A DNA stretch of 64,000 bases from Gloeophyllum trabeum ATCC 11539 (Eukaryota > Basidiomycota > Agaricomycetes > Gloeophyllales > Gloeophyllaceae), in assembly GCF_000344685.1 (NCBI RefSeq), contig NW_006920422.1, positions 1,137,241-1,201,240 on the forward strand. Reading direction: 5' to 3'. Numbering within the stretch: position 1 is the first letter of the stretch; each line of letters opens with the position of its first letter. Below are positions 46,507 through 57,784 of this stretch, piece after piece. Below the pieces are notes generated by a model. The model was not told where the DNA came from, did not search any database, and saw nothing but the letters and a program-made list of their open reading frames with translations. A program made the translations under genes and the position numbers.

Positions 46507-49500
46507 GTTCGCCGATTTATTCGAGCGGGCCTACGCAATATAGGACCATAAGTGATTGCGATAGCAAATCAAGAACAGCACTCACCTTGGTGAGGATCTC
46601 TGTGAAGTACGCGAAAACAGTCTCTTCGTGGAGCTTATCTCGATAGAACTGCAGGCCCTCAATAAGTTTCTTGACAGATCGCTCCGACTTGAAGGGAAGC
46701 AGGGAGAGACAGAAGGCGATATCTCGCCATTGTCGCGGTTCTTCCGACAAGCGGAACCGCTGACACAGTTTCTCGACGATATTTTCGGCTTGTTTTTCCT
46801 GGCTCATCGTCAAGATACGTACGTCTCTAGGGACTGGCAACCTACCTTCTCAATGAAGGAGAATATGTATCTCATCGTGCTTTGGAAGACTTCCTCATCC
46901 ACGGCGTGCTCACCGACCGACAAATGGCTGATAACTATAAGCAGCATCAGCTTAGAGCAAGCGTGTATAAGAAGAACTAACGTGCCATCTGGTAAGTTAT
47001 TATAGATAGCGTTGTCTTTCGTCGACAACTCTGTGAAGAAGAGCCTCGCGAGATCGGCGATCCTTTGCTCTGGGTCTTCCAGGCATTTCGCCATTTCACC
47101 CAGCTGACCCTTCACTTTGATCATACCGTTCAGGATGAGATGGGTCAAGACCATCAAAGTATTCTTCTTCACAACCAGGTCTCCGTCGGACAGTCCTTTG
47201 TACAGCTCATTGGTGTTCTCGTCGATGACCGTGCTAAAGCATACGGCAACGTCTCCCAGAGCAATGACAGTATTGCTACGAATGTTCGGGTCTTTGGATG
47301 TTTCGAGTATCTTGAACAGTAACCGATGGTGTTGGTCACAGAATTGTGAGCTGACACACAAGAACTTGCTGAAAGCCAACGTCGCAGCAGCCCGCAAAGT
47401 TTGATTCTGGAGAACCAGATATGTGAGTATCTGCGGGAGGCATGAGGAAAATCGTTACCTTGAACTTATGAGGACTACCACAGATGTGCACAATCATGGG
47501 GCCATAGACAGCCAATAGTGACTTGGGCCCATATAGTAGCTCAGTCTCCCTGACAGCCGCTATCCTGTCACCTATCTCGTCCTCCGCGTTCCCTGCTACC
47601 TGGTCGAGCTCCTCGCCGCCCTTCGAAGACCGTGCGGGACTGCTAAGGCCAGCGGCGAGTTTCTCCGCTGCAAACTATCAGCTGTCAGTCCCAGGAGCAT
47701 TCCCGCTGTCTCACCTGCGTGCTTCTCGTCTTTCTGTCTCTTCCACTCCCTCTCGACGAGCTCAAGGTAGACAATATGTTTGATCGCGACGTGCCCGACG
47801 ACAAATAGAAGTTGGCTCAAGACGAACGCCTCTCCCACGTCTTTGGCCTCTTCACTAGCCTCATCACCGGCATTGTCATTTGGCCGGTCTTGTTCCATAG
47901 CGTCTGGATCCGCTTGACCGGGGGCCGTGCTTTTCTTTGGAGCGCCAAATGCTCTACGCGTCAAGTTCTTGACAAGATCATTGCAAAGGACGTCGGGGTG
48001 CTCGCCCAGAGCATAGATCGTATTAATCGCCTGCTCTGCGAGGCCAAACCAGTCCTTCGATCGGCATGGATATTCAACAGTCTCCTGCAGCCTGCGAAAG
48101 ACCGGATGATCCATGGGCATCCTTAGCGTCTTGTCCAGAAGGGAGCCTGCAATACGGATATTATTTACGAAGAGATCATCGCCGTTATCAATATACGCAC
48201 CTTTGATCTTCTTTGCGCTGCCGTTAAGCCTCTGAAGCGCGACGCAAGTGTATCTTGCCAGTGTTAAATCTGCCTGGAAATGTCTCACTCGACAAGGGGT
48301 AAAGAGGCGGCAGAGTTGAGTACGTACCTTTCCCAGGTTCCCCAGGCCTACTCTGAGCATCGTATCAACGTGGTCGGTGACCACGCTTCTTCTGGCTAGT
48401 GCCAGCATTCCCAGGATGATGATGGCTCCCCTCCTTTGCTGCTTGGGCAGAGGTCGATCGGAACCTTCCGGGAACATTTGTTACAGGCAAGTTGACAGGG
48501 ACAGAAGATACTCACTGTAGACCTGCCATAATTTGGCTATGACGTCCGTATGAATCTGGTCGTCATCCATCATAGTCCGCATCATCTCTTCAAGGCTGGT
48601 TAGCTCTGCCAGGGTAGCACCGTACGTGAGCCTGCGCAGATGATTAGCCTGCTACAAGTGAGGCAATGCTGAACGCACTCAATCATGTTCTTCGCGATAC
48701 GATTGACTTGTTGCTTCGGCTCCATGTCGGGCAGGGGATCGAAGTAAAGGCTCTTGTAGCATTCCAACAGCCGCGAACGCACGCCTTTCAGTTCCTTACC
48801 ATCCTCGGACGTCGAACTATTGTCTTTGGACCAGATGAGGTGCAACATCTTCTTGATGCCCTCCTGGAAAACGCATCGTGAGTAACAAATAGTCCTTGCC
48901 GCCCTGCTGCTTACCTCGGCGCCGTCTAATTGGTACTCGTGCGCCACTCGGAAAAATTCGATGACTTCCAATACCTCAAGTTTGTTGGTCGAGCCGAGCA
49001 GCTTTCCGAGGATCTCCATCGCGCTTTCTAGATGCCGAATAAAGTTCAAGGCTTCGGCATAGTATTTCTTCCTCAAGCGTAGATGAAGTAGTTGACTGCT
49101 CTCCAGTGCGGCCAGAGCAGCTTGTTCGTTCGTCAGAGCGGTCATGTCCAGCTCCGATTTGCGAGGCTCTTTCTTCTTGGGTTTGCTCTTCTTTGTATCT
49201 GAGTCGTCGACGCCGTCCTCGGCCTCCCCTTCCGCCATGCTGGCATCTTCTTCGCTCTCCTCGTCTTCCTCTTCCTCCTCGTCTACATCCATGGAGTCCT
49301 CAGTGTGACCGCCGGACCTGAGAGAAACGTAAGTGAACGTTGTTGCGTGGGTGAGTATATGTAGCCTACTTTCTCCTCTTCTTCCGAGTCCCGCCATCTT
49401 TTTCTTCGTTCTTGTCACCTTCCTCATCTTCCTCAGCCTTCTGGCCCTCTTCGGTGTCCTCGGTACCTTCTCTCTCTACCACGTTCCCCATCTTGCCTTC

Positions 49501-51077
49501 GACTTTCTGCAGCTCCTCACAAACGGCCTTGTACCTTCCTTCCCACTCCTCCAAGCCTAGCAGTCCCCCATGCATGAGCCCATAGGGATGGGTCAATATC
49601 AGTTTAACCAGGAGAGCGATGGCGTTCTTCCTGACACCCGAGGCCTTGTCTTCCAGGGCACCCACAGCTGCACGAGTGATTGCCAGACGCTGCTTCGGAA
49701 ATTTGACGGGGAGATCACAGAGCTTAGCTAGTACTGCGAAGACCTTGGTTCGCACGTAGGAGGACAGATCAAGCGTTCTGTCGAGGAGCAGATCGTACAG
49801 TCCGTGAATCTGTTTCTGAGCCTGGTTAGCGTCCGTAGAGAGATCTTCGGAAGCGGTCAGTTCCCGTATTAGGCAGCCTATAATCTCCACCATTGCCATG
49901 CGCATAGGATATGACTATGATAGATATGTGTTAGCTTAGCAATTCCGGCATATACGCATGCCCTACGTACCTCCGAGTCTAAATGTGCGAGTAGTAAGCT
50001 GATTTGCTTCAGTACAGCCCTTGGAGCTAACTCGGCAAAGCGAATCAAGAACCGCGAAAACGCTCTTGGGCCTTTCGTGTCTTGGCCACTGAAGTTCTTG
50101 GCCGCAATTTCGCGCAATATCTCATCGCCTAACTGGGCGTGGTCGAACTCCTTGGCCAAGACCGTGAGGCACTCAGCCATCGGTTCGGACAGGTGTTCGT
50201 AGTATTGTAGACATTGCATGATGCTGATCTGTGCGCCGAGGCCATGCCCATGATGCTTGACAGCCAAACAAATGACCTTGTAGACGCCTAGCCTGATAGT
50301 CTGGTCCTTCATGTAGGATTCGCTCTCCGCGATATGGTATGCAGGCCGTGTAATGCAACTACGATCCGGACTGAGCATAGGAACCACTCAAGCTGAACTG
50401 TCACGCACCCGATGAAAGTGTCCCTCTCAGCCGTCGTTGTCCATATTCGTTGCGTCTTCAGCCGTAAGACTTTGCTAAGTAGCCCAAGAGTATGCGGTAT
50501 TTGATCCACCCATGTCCAGGCGGCAGTCTTCTGTTTGGCCATAGCACGCGATGTCCCCGCCTTCCCACCTCTTCCTCTACGAGCTCTCGTTGGCACCGGC
50601 GCCGGTGCATCTTCCTCGCCCTCCGTTGCCTTCACTTTCTCCGCGGCCGTCACGAACCATTGCAGCAAGAACGCGAACATCTCGAGTGGTGGCTTGTGAG
50701 CCATATATGTGTGTTGATCCTCGTGATCGACGTCGTGCAGCGTTGAATCGACTTGAGCGGCAAGACCGGAAGAGATGGAGTCGAGCAGCTTGCTCATCAT
50801 CGGTCCTTGCAAGGCGTCCGCATACTTCAAGAGACTGCAGTATACGTCAAAAACTTCTCCATTACAAATAACGTCTGAAGAGTCCGCTATGGCCTCGACG
50901 GCGCCTATACGAAAGACTTAGCCTCTATAGGACGGCAGCCTGAGGCTACGCACCTTCAACCAACCCAGTCACTTCGCCAGCGTCCATCGAGCGAATATCA
51001 CGTTCGTTTGGCAGAACATACGTCTCCAGGTCTTGCAGCGCCTGTAATTGGTCTTGTAAGTTGAATCCGTCAGCCAT
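46220..51077 (-). CDS. YCS4: condensin complex subunit 1 (Cnd1 / NCAPD2)
   Basis: This HEAT-repeat subunit of condensin is needed for mitotic chromosome compaction. The start is ATG 51075-51077 (MADGFNLQDQ). Recognisable blocks in order are MLRTFVWLS-type N-terminal helices (here EMFAFLLQWFV), a Lys/Arg linker, EYHISEP-like HEAT units (YYEHLSEPMAECLTVLAKEF, YVRTKVFAVLAKLCDLPVKF, RKNAIALLVKLILTHPYG) and an acidic insert (EEEEEDEESEED). These are followed by GAIIILGMLALA, LARYTCVALQRLNGSAKKIK and the highly conserved C-terminal HEAT block RAAATLAFSKFLCVSSQFC, NIRSNTVIALGDVAV and KNTLMVLTHLILNGMIKVKG, then DLARLFFTELSTKDNAIYN. The tail after the last introns is basic (EKRAEKKKAAAKKRATRR) and stops at 46220-46222. 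About 15 introns interrupt the gene. The 3' end is duplicated artificially across the gap. Confidence 0.93.
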
Positions 51078-51294
51078 AGTGAATGCCAGACAATCGAGAG
51101 AACGCGATCCAAGTTGAAGGCGCACGACAGCGCCACTAGCGCGTCGGTGTCACGTGCCTTTTAGATTTATTATTTAAAATTTATTTATTTCTGGGTATAA
51201 ATATTATAGTAAGTTAGCAAAGGAATAGTAATCAAATGGTTAGTATTATTGTTTAGTTAAGGGATATTTATGCTTTACTTAAGCATTTCAGTAC

Positions 51295-51376
51295 GGCCGA
51301 CTAGCTCAGTTGGTTTAGAGCGTGGTGCTAATATTTCGTTACGCCAAGGTCGTCGGTTCGACCCCGGCGTTGGCCA
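51295..51376 (+). tRNA. tRNA-Ile (AAT anticodon) with a 7-nt intron
   Basis: The acceptor stem GGCCGAC (51295-51301) pairs with GTTGGCC (51369-51375) with one G-U, and the discriminator base is A. The D arm TAGCTCAGTTGGTTTAGAGC is standard. The anticodon stem TGGTG/CGCCA closes on a 14-nt loop. Removing TTTCGTT (51334-51340) leaves the usual seven-base loop CTAATAA with anticodon AAT at 51330-51332. The T arm GTCGG-TTCGACC-CCGGC carries the B box. Eight T residues follow directly as a Pol III terminator. The sequence matches eukaryotic tRNA-Ile closely. Confidence 0.92.
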
Positions 51377-51384
51377 TTTTTTTT
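51377..51384 (+). terminator. RNA polymerase III terminator
   Basis: A run of eight T directly follows the tRNA-Ile discriminator base, as expected for Pol III termination. Confidence 0.85.
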
Positions 51385-51414
51385 AATTTCTTCAATTATG
51401 TAGGTTTAAGTTCG

Positions 51415-51439
51415 AAGGTCGTCGGTTCGCGTCCGACCT
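51415..51439 (+). repeat. tRNA T-arm fragment
   Basis: AAGGTCGTCGGTTCG at 51415-51429 repeats exactly the variable loop/T arm of the tRNA-Ile (51346-51360), 69 bases downstream. It is followed by TCCGACCT so that it still folds into a hairpin. It looks like a partial tandem copy of the tRNA 3' half. Confidence 0.55.
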
Positions 51440-54392
51440 GAGGATACCATTCTCCTATGCTCCTCGCTCTTGATCAACTTGCCACCTGGCGCTTTTTTTT
51501 TGTGCATGCGGGTTGGTCTGCAAACGATCCCTGGCAGAATCAGACAGGTGTCCTGACGATAGAGCCTGGTCGAGTGATGGTGGGGTCCATATCGACTTAC
51601 GACCGTGCTCTACTAGTCAGCTTACCCGTGCTGCCTGTAGACAGGATTGCTCGCCTATCCATAGGATATTGACGGGGGTTGTATCTAGCCTATACCCGTG
51701 CTACTTGGCGGCTTATGACCATGCGACAGGCCCTTGGTGAGGAGCTGCGGCTAGGGCGCTCTCAGGCCCCGCTAGGAGTTTGTCGTACGCCAAGGCGAGA
51801 GTAGCCCGCCTCGACGGTCAACAACGCACCACCGGATTACCGTTAAGGCTGGCAAGGCGCAATCCCGCTTGTTTAGCTCCCCCCGACGACTGAATGGCTC
51901 ATAGCATCAGAGGCCAGAAAGCCGCAACTCGAATATTGCTCCTCGCCGCCGTCTTCGCGGAAGTCGTGGCACTTTACCTTTGATGCTGATGCAGTTGACC
52001 CGATAGACATGGGAGCTCCCCATCTGGTCCCGGCCGGTGACTGCGAGCGCTGGTAAGCCGTGGTAAGTACTTGTTGATGGAAGATATAGTCTCTGATGAA
52101 CGTGGTATTCACACCGCTGTCCTTACTAGATGCGGCTTCAAACTAGGTCGCCGGATGCAGGGGGAAGCAAGTCCCCGTCAATCAATTGATATCGAGAAGC
52201 CCTACATGCGGAGTATATTGATTGACTGTTCTGTTCCTCCCCGGACGCGGTACCTCTGCTGTTCTACATCAACTAGCTCTAGCACGAGTACTTCCGAATC
52301 AGCCAATCATCTCACCTAACTTCAAACACGTACTACGCCTCGGTCACGATACTCGGAAATACTCGCATCACCGGTAGGTGACCCCCTTCCGGTTTTGATC
52401 GAACATCCTGATCTTTACGAATGAGCGGCCGGCGGAAAGCAGGTGAAGAACCGGCCCCTTGAGATACGGGAAGGGATAACTGGAGGTGTGTCGAACACTC
52501 CCCGTTGACATGCGGCTCTCCGTCTCCCCCGACTTGCGCTTGTTTGATGGCGATCGCAGTCAAACTACCCAGTATGTGTTTTCTCTACGTCCCGGTTGAC
52601 TACTCTAGCATGAGAACGATTACTATTGCTCGGTTGATCTCATTATACGTTGACCACAAGAGGCAATTAAACAGCCTATCTTTGGACTATCCTCTGTTTC
52701 TCATATCAGACACTCCGTGTGTTCCCGCCCGGGGTTCACACATCTCATGGCGAGTAGCTGCTGAGAAATCACCGGGTGAGTGTTCCTCCCGCCACGGTTG
52801 ACCTTGTGGTCCTTGACAGGACTCAACTCGCGATCCGCTCGACCGCCTCCGCCCTTCTGAATTCATCATATACTCTACTACTGGCTCAAGCGTTTGGACA
52901 CAGGAATAATCACAGATACCAGCCCCTTGTCCCTGTTATACGCTCACCGGTCAAGGCAACAGGAATACTATCTGTGAACTTGTCATTCATTGGGTGTATC
53001 AGAGATGTTGCCCGCTTCCCCGAGTGAGTGCGTCTCGTGGCGTCAACTGCTGATACCCCACAGTCTCTAAGATCTTCCCAAGGCTGATGTGCGGGGTTTG
53101 ACTGCTGATGCCGTCCAATTGTTTTCGTGCGATGGATAATTCTGGCCCACCGCGAATTGACCGATACGCCACATCTGTGTACCACTTCAAGTGATCAGGT
53201 ACGGTCAGCATGGCTAGTTCAATGGTTAGGAGGAGACCCGCGTAAATATCCGCAATTTTTTTATGGTATGGGCGCACTAGGCTCTCTCTCCTCTAAGTCC
53301 TCTTAGACATTTAAGCTAAGTAGGTGTGGTCATGGGCTGCTGTTGCTACCCCATCGCGTATGGGGTAGCTGGTAAAGCGCCCTCAAACGCCGGTGGTCCC
53401 TATTATTATCTGCGACATGTCGCGTGCTTCATTGCGACTACCCGATATCTCTGCCTGTCAATCTCACGCAAAGCAGTGTAACCTAGACACTCCGGCCCCG
53501 AATTCCGTCCAGTGCACATACTCCTGTCCATAAGATAGTAGATTCAGAGTCCCAATTGGCAACGCATTGCATCATCGACATCGGGTCCATGATCAGTAAC
53601 CGCAGACTGGGCGACTTGTATCCGACGGCTGCCTCTCGTTCCGCACATAAATTGGGCTGCATTGTACCCCAGCCGCCATTACATGTCCTTTTGTAAGGCT
53701 CATACAACAGACACATAACCCTCTATGTACTTGTATTTTGATGAACGTCAGCAAGGTCGTATCCTGGCGGTGGAGGCACCCAGCGAAATGGGACGATGGA
53801 ACGGTTGCTAATCTTGAAGAAGGGGCCTGTCCGATCTTGATCTGGAGAAGCACCCCCTACCGCGGACCCGCGACTCACAGCGCTGCGCCACGCGCGATGG
53901 CAGACTGATTGACAACCTCCCGCTGACCGCAGTCTGTATCGATAGGTCGTTTCCAAAGTCGTTCTCTTGGTCTCTTGTGAGTCTTGTCCAGGTTGCCTGT
54001 TGCTTTTCCGTCCTTTTAACCCTTTCATCAACGCACATCAGGGAGACGGCCCAGGATGGCCCATATGGAAACGCCCAGTGCATCTTTTACCACTGCGCTT
54101 CAATTCCTTCCGGCGGAAAAACTTGGAAGAACCAAATTTGAGCATCCAGCCGTTAGGCGCTGTGGATCAATTTGACAGCTCGCTCGATCACGAAGAAAGG
54201 TCCGCATGGATGATCAGAACGCTTTAACGTCACGACTCTGCCCCGACGACCACTTTAATCCACCTAGTTCCCTGTTTCCAGCTTCCACCTTGCCCCCTTG
54301 AGCTGGAGACTTATAGGGAGGTCACCAGGCGTTATTGAGCGTTTGCCTTGTCCTTTCGCCCACTCCATTCCATCTTCGTAGTTCCAGTCGAG
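51440..54392. other. 3 kb without a supportable gene
   Basis: The composition is coding-like in GC, but frames are short on both strands. GTGAGT...CAG pairs that could be introns occur near 52775-52819 and 53024-53063, yet splicing them gives early stops and no family I know. A 10-bp perfect hairpin lies at 53345-53369. The stretch may be decayed genes or a lineage-specific non-coding locus. The last 150 bases are the promoter of the DUF6534 gene. Confidence 0.4.
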
Positions 54393-56055
54393 ATGGCTCC
54401 ATTACCCGGTGTTCCCGCCGATATCCAAGTGACGTGAGTATTCGCGTTTACTTCCTGCAGTCAGCAATGCTGAATACGCTTCCAGTGAGGGGCCCCTTGT
54501 AAGTATTACAGGTACCAGTGGGTAGTAAGATACCGACATAATCTGTCCTCAGCTCCTGGGATACCTGTTCGCGTATCTGCTACAGGGAATGCTGATGCTG
54601 CAAGTCTGTGAGTGTGGCCGTACACTTTCGCCTGAGTGTACCAAGTCCGACCGCTTCTAGTCCTGTATACGTTGAACTATCCCAATGATCGAATGTCAAT
54701 AAAGGTCACAGGTGCGCGTCGGTGCGGTATCTACAGACTCGACACCCACTGACCCTCGCGCCGAACAGTGTGGTCTGTCCTAACGCTGGAGACGATAGCG
54801 ACGGCCTTCGCGACCAATTCGGCATGGGATGGTCTAGTGAAGGGCTGGGGAGACTTGGACACCCTCCTCCATCCATCGTGGTCCTTCTCAATCTCGCCTG
54901 CAATCTGCGGCTTCAGTGAGTGCTCGTCTGGTTCACCATCTCGTCCGAAAGCTGCAACTGACATGATCTCGTACCACAGTCGCCGGCGCAGTGCAGATTT
55001 TCTTCTCGACGCGGATGTCGGTCTTCTCGAAGTCGCGCATCCTGCCTGGCTTGACGAGTCTAGTACGCTAATTATCTTCGCAGACCCGCGATGGATAACT
55101 CAATTTACGCTGTAGATCGCCATTACAGCTTTCGTGATGTCGTTGATCACTACAATCAAGGTATGGATGGGTACACTACCCACAAATTATTACGTCGGCT
55201 TGGACTTACACTGCGTCAGCTATTCCTTATGCCAGACCTGACTCACCTCAGTGAGGTCACTGTCGTTGCATCGGTAAGCACTCTCAATACTAGTATTTTC
55301 GTGCCCTCTCACCATCCGTCGTAGATATGGCTGGCAGGAAATGCGTTTTGCGACTTATTGATCGCTGTCAGCATGGTGATCCTGGTACGTCGGATGTTTT
55401 CTAGCCCGCCTGGATTCTTTTTCACTCATTCACTTTACAATAGCTGAGACGAGCGAGCAAGCAGTCGAGCTTCAAGCACACCAGCTCGCTCCTGTACCGG
55501 TTGATGAGGCTGTCCATCGAGAGTGGATCGACGACGGCTCTGACCTCCATTCTCCATCTCATCCTGTTCCTTTCGGTTCATAACAACGGTCATTTCCTTT
55601 TGTAAGTTTTCCCCTATCGTGTTGCCATTTTCCGCGATTCTTATTTGTCGCCACCACAGGATGTACATGACTGCAAAATTGTAAGACCTCTTCTCCTCGC
55701 CTTGTCCTCTCTTCAGCGCCTCCTCACCTTGCATGTTCGGTGCCCTCGCAGATACTCCAACACGCTCGTTGCCAACCTGAACGCACGCCGCCAGATCCGC
55801 TCGAACCATGGCACTGGCTGGAACGAAGAGGCGAGCTCCTCCGGCGCCGCGTCCAGACACAACCTATCCCAGATGGGTCGCCACACGAACACAGTGCCCG
55901 CTGTCTACATCTCGACAACCCAGCAGGTGGACTTCGACAACGGGGTCACTACCACGGTGCGTCTTCCCTGCCCCTCCCTCTCTTATCGCGCGGTACACTG
56001 ACTGGATCGTTCCTTGCAGGAGCTGCAAAAGATCTCGCAGACCAAGGATTTATGA
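54393..56055 (+). CDS. DUF6534-type multi-span membrane protein
   Basis: This is a predicted seven-helix membrane protein of a large basidiomycete family with unknown function. Spliced exons give MAPLPGVPADIQVT, then LLGYLFAYLLQGMLMLQV, LYTLNYPNDR and LETIATAFATNSAW, ICGF joined to VAGAVQIFFSTRMS, IAITAFVMSLITTIK, EVTVVAS joined to IWLAGNAFCDLLIAVSMVIL, SLLYRLMRLSIESGSTTALT, FLSVHNNGHFLL, and MTAKLYSNTLVANLNARRQI. That is the order and pattern of DUF6534 (the W-L-x-x-N-A-x-C-D block, the ETG-like ESGSTTALT, and YSNTLVANLN). Introns are about 50 nt and in consistent phase. The cytoplasmic tail is Ser-rich and ends after VTTTELQKISQTKDL at TGA 56053-56055. The exons are too short to be seen as long frames, so the locus is easily missed. 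Confidence 0.75.
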
Positions 56056-57784
56056 TGACTTGGCTGGTTTCCCTCGGGTGCTCTGTACATATACATACGG
56101 CTATTGCTAGGGTAATGTTCGGCGCGATGGGTTCGCTGGCAGGTGGTGGTCTATCGGATGTTTATACCTTACGATGTACATTGTGCTTGTGCTTGTGTTT
56201 ATGATAATTGGAGGACATGACTTGGATTGCTTGCTCTCGCTCAAAATGAAAGATGTAGAACCCTGAACACGGGTTTTGGAACCTCGGGAGCCGCTCCACC
56301 TCTTCGCTTCGGTTTCTACTTCGCCTTGTTCCTCGGACAAACAACCCTGTCGCTAAAGTACTGCGCGTCCGTCCCTTGGAGCCCGTTGCCCTTCCAAAGA
56401 GAAGGTTCACTGAGGGTACTGGTGGCGACATACGTTTTGCTATGTAAGCACATGGCCCCCGATCGGCTCTCTTGCAGAGTGAAGCGGTTCAAACATACTA
56501 TTGCAAATGGAGTCCAGCATCCCGGTGCCTGCCTGGGGGGGTCTTCCTGGGTCGTCGCGCTGTCAGTGCGTCCCTTCGCACGAGCCCAGACCTTGGTGGC
56601 TGGCTGCCACACAAGCCGCTGAGGCCGTCCAGCCGTGCAGGAACAAAAGAGGCTGCAACATGATTGTTCCAGTCGTACTAAGTAGGTGGTAGTCCGCGGC
56701 GTTGCTTTCCTCCATCCCCCACCGCGTCGCTTGCGCTCAGATTCTCCAGGACCCTCAAGAGCGGAAATCTGGCCGCGGAAGATCTGCGAAGATTGGTTGG
56801 AAGTGTGGCAGTGCAGTTATCCGTCTTTGGAAATGCAGGTTGTTTTTCTGGAGCCCTCAACGTCGACGACTAGCTTCGATAGCCAGTCCAGAGCGATGAG
56901 AAATACCGTCCATTCCTCTGAGTTTGAACGAATTTGAAGTGATGGTGCTCCAGAGCAAAAATTTGTAATTTGTGTTTGCTGAGTCAGAGAGGTCCATGAC
57001 TACAGTCTGACGTATGTCGGGTCGGGCCTGCATGCCTGGACGCCTTCAAAGCTTCAGGTCTCCTCAGGTTGTCCTCTTTCTCGCATCGTTTGCACGACCA
57101 ATGAGACTCGAGTCCGACCTTGGTTTGAGGCTCGGACATTCATGATCAGTCGGATACCGGGGTAACACCTGTCAAGCGGTTTGGTTCCGTTGACGTACTG
57201 GGTCCATGCGGAACAGCCTCTGGCTGAAGGGGCTTTAATTTCACGGGCGTGATTCCGACGGTCAAAAATGTTAGGAGAAAATATACGGACGATGGCGCAT
57301 CCACGACATCCGTTGGAGGCGCTTCCAGTGGATACCGAGGTGCGCGCCCGCGGCCAATATGTGCCTTACCCTGACGCCAGTACTACATCTGAACACAACA
57401 GAAACCGAACATACGATAGGCTGTACAGGCAGCTGAAGACCATCCTGCATGCTGGACATTTCCGCCAATGAGGAGATAGGAAGCACGCACAGCCATCTGA
57501 CGGCGTTATGCGCCTCAGGTATGTTTGTCGCCTGAGGATGTGGCGGCGAGCATAATGTAGTGGTATACATACATGTCGCTTCTTATGCAGTGGAAATTCT
57601 ACTGCCAGAATGAATATGCGACAGTGCGTCTCACAGTCTGCATCCCGTAGCGCAAGCCGTGGAACAACAAAAACGGCAGTAGTCTGGATCAGCGCCACCT
57701 GATGAGGGTGCCAAGGCACCTCAGCTGGCGACGATGCTGTGTGTAGCTTTGCAGCACTGTACATTCACGAGGAAGGTTGACTCA
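56056..57784. other. intergenic stretch with part of a flanking repeat
   Basis: No gene is supported in 1.7 kb. Short frames on both strands have no recognisable motif. The last 400 bases (about 57390-57780) are related to 60075-60535 on the other side of the AIM9-like gene. Near 57510-57536 an inverted repeat CCTCAGG/CCTGAGG could form a small hairpin. Confidence 0.45.
57390..57780 (+). repeat. diverged direct repeat, copy downstream of AIM9
   Basis: Similar in the same orientation to about 60075-60535. Best shared strings are CAGCTGAAGAC, GATCAGCGCCACCTGATGA against CATCAGCGGCGCCTGATGA, and ACCTCAGCTGGCGA(C/T)GATGCTGTG. The similarity fades at the AIM9 stop codon. Confidence 0.6.

Noticed and set aside
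53213..53245. TAGTTCAATGGTTAGGA, resembling a tRNA D arm
   Set aside because: No B box or acceptor partner follows at the right distance.
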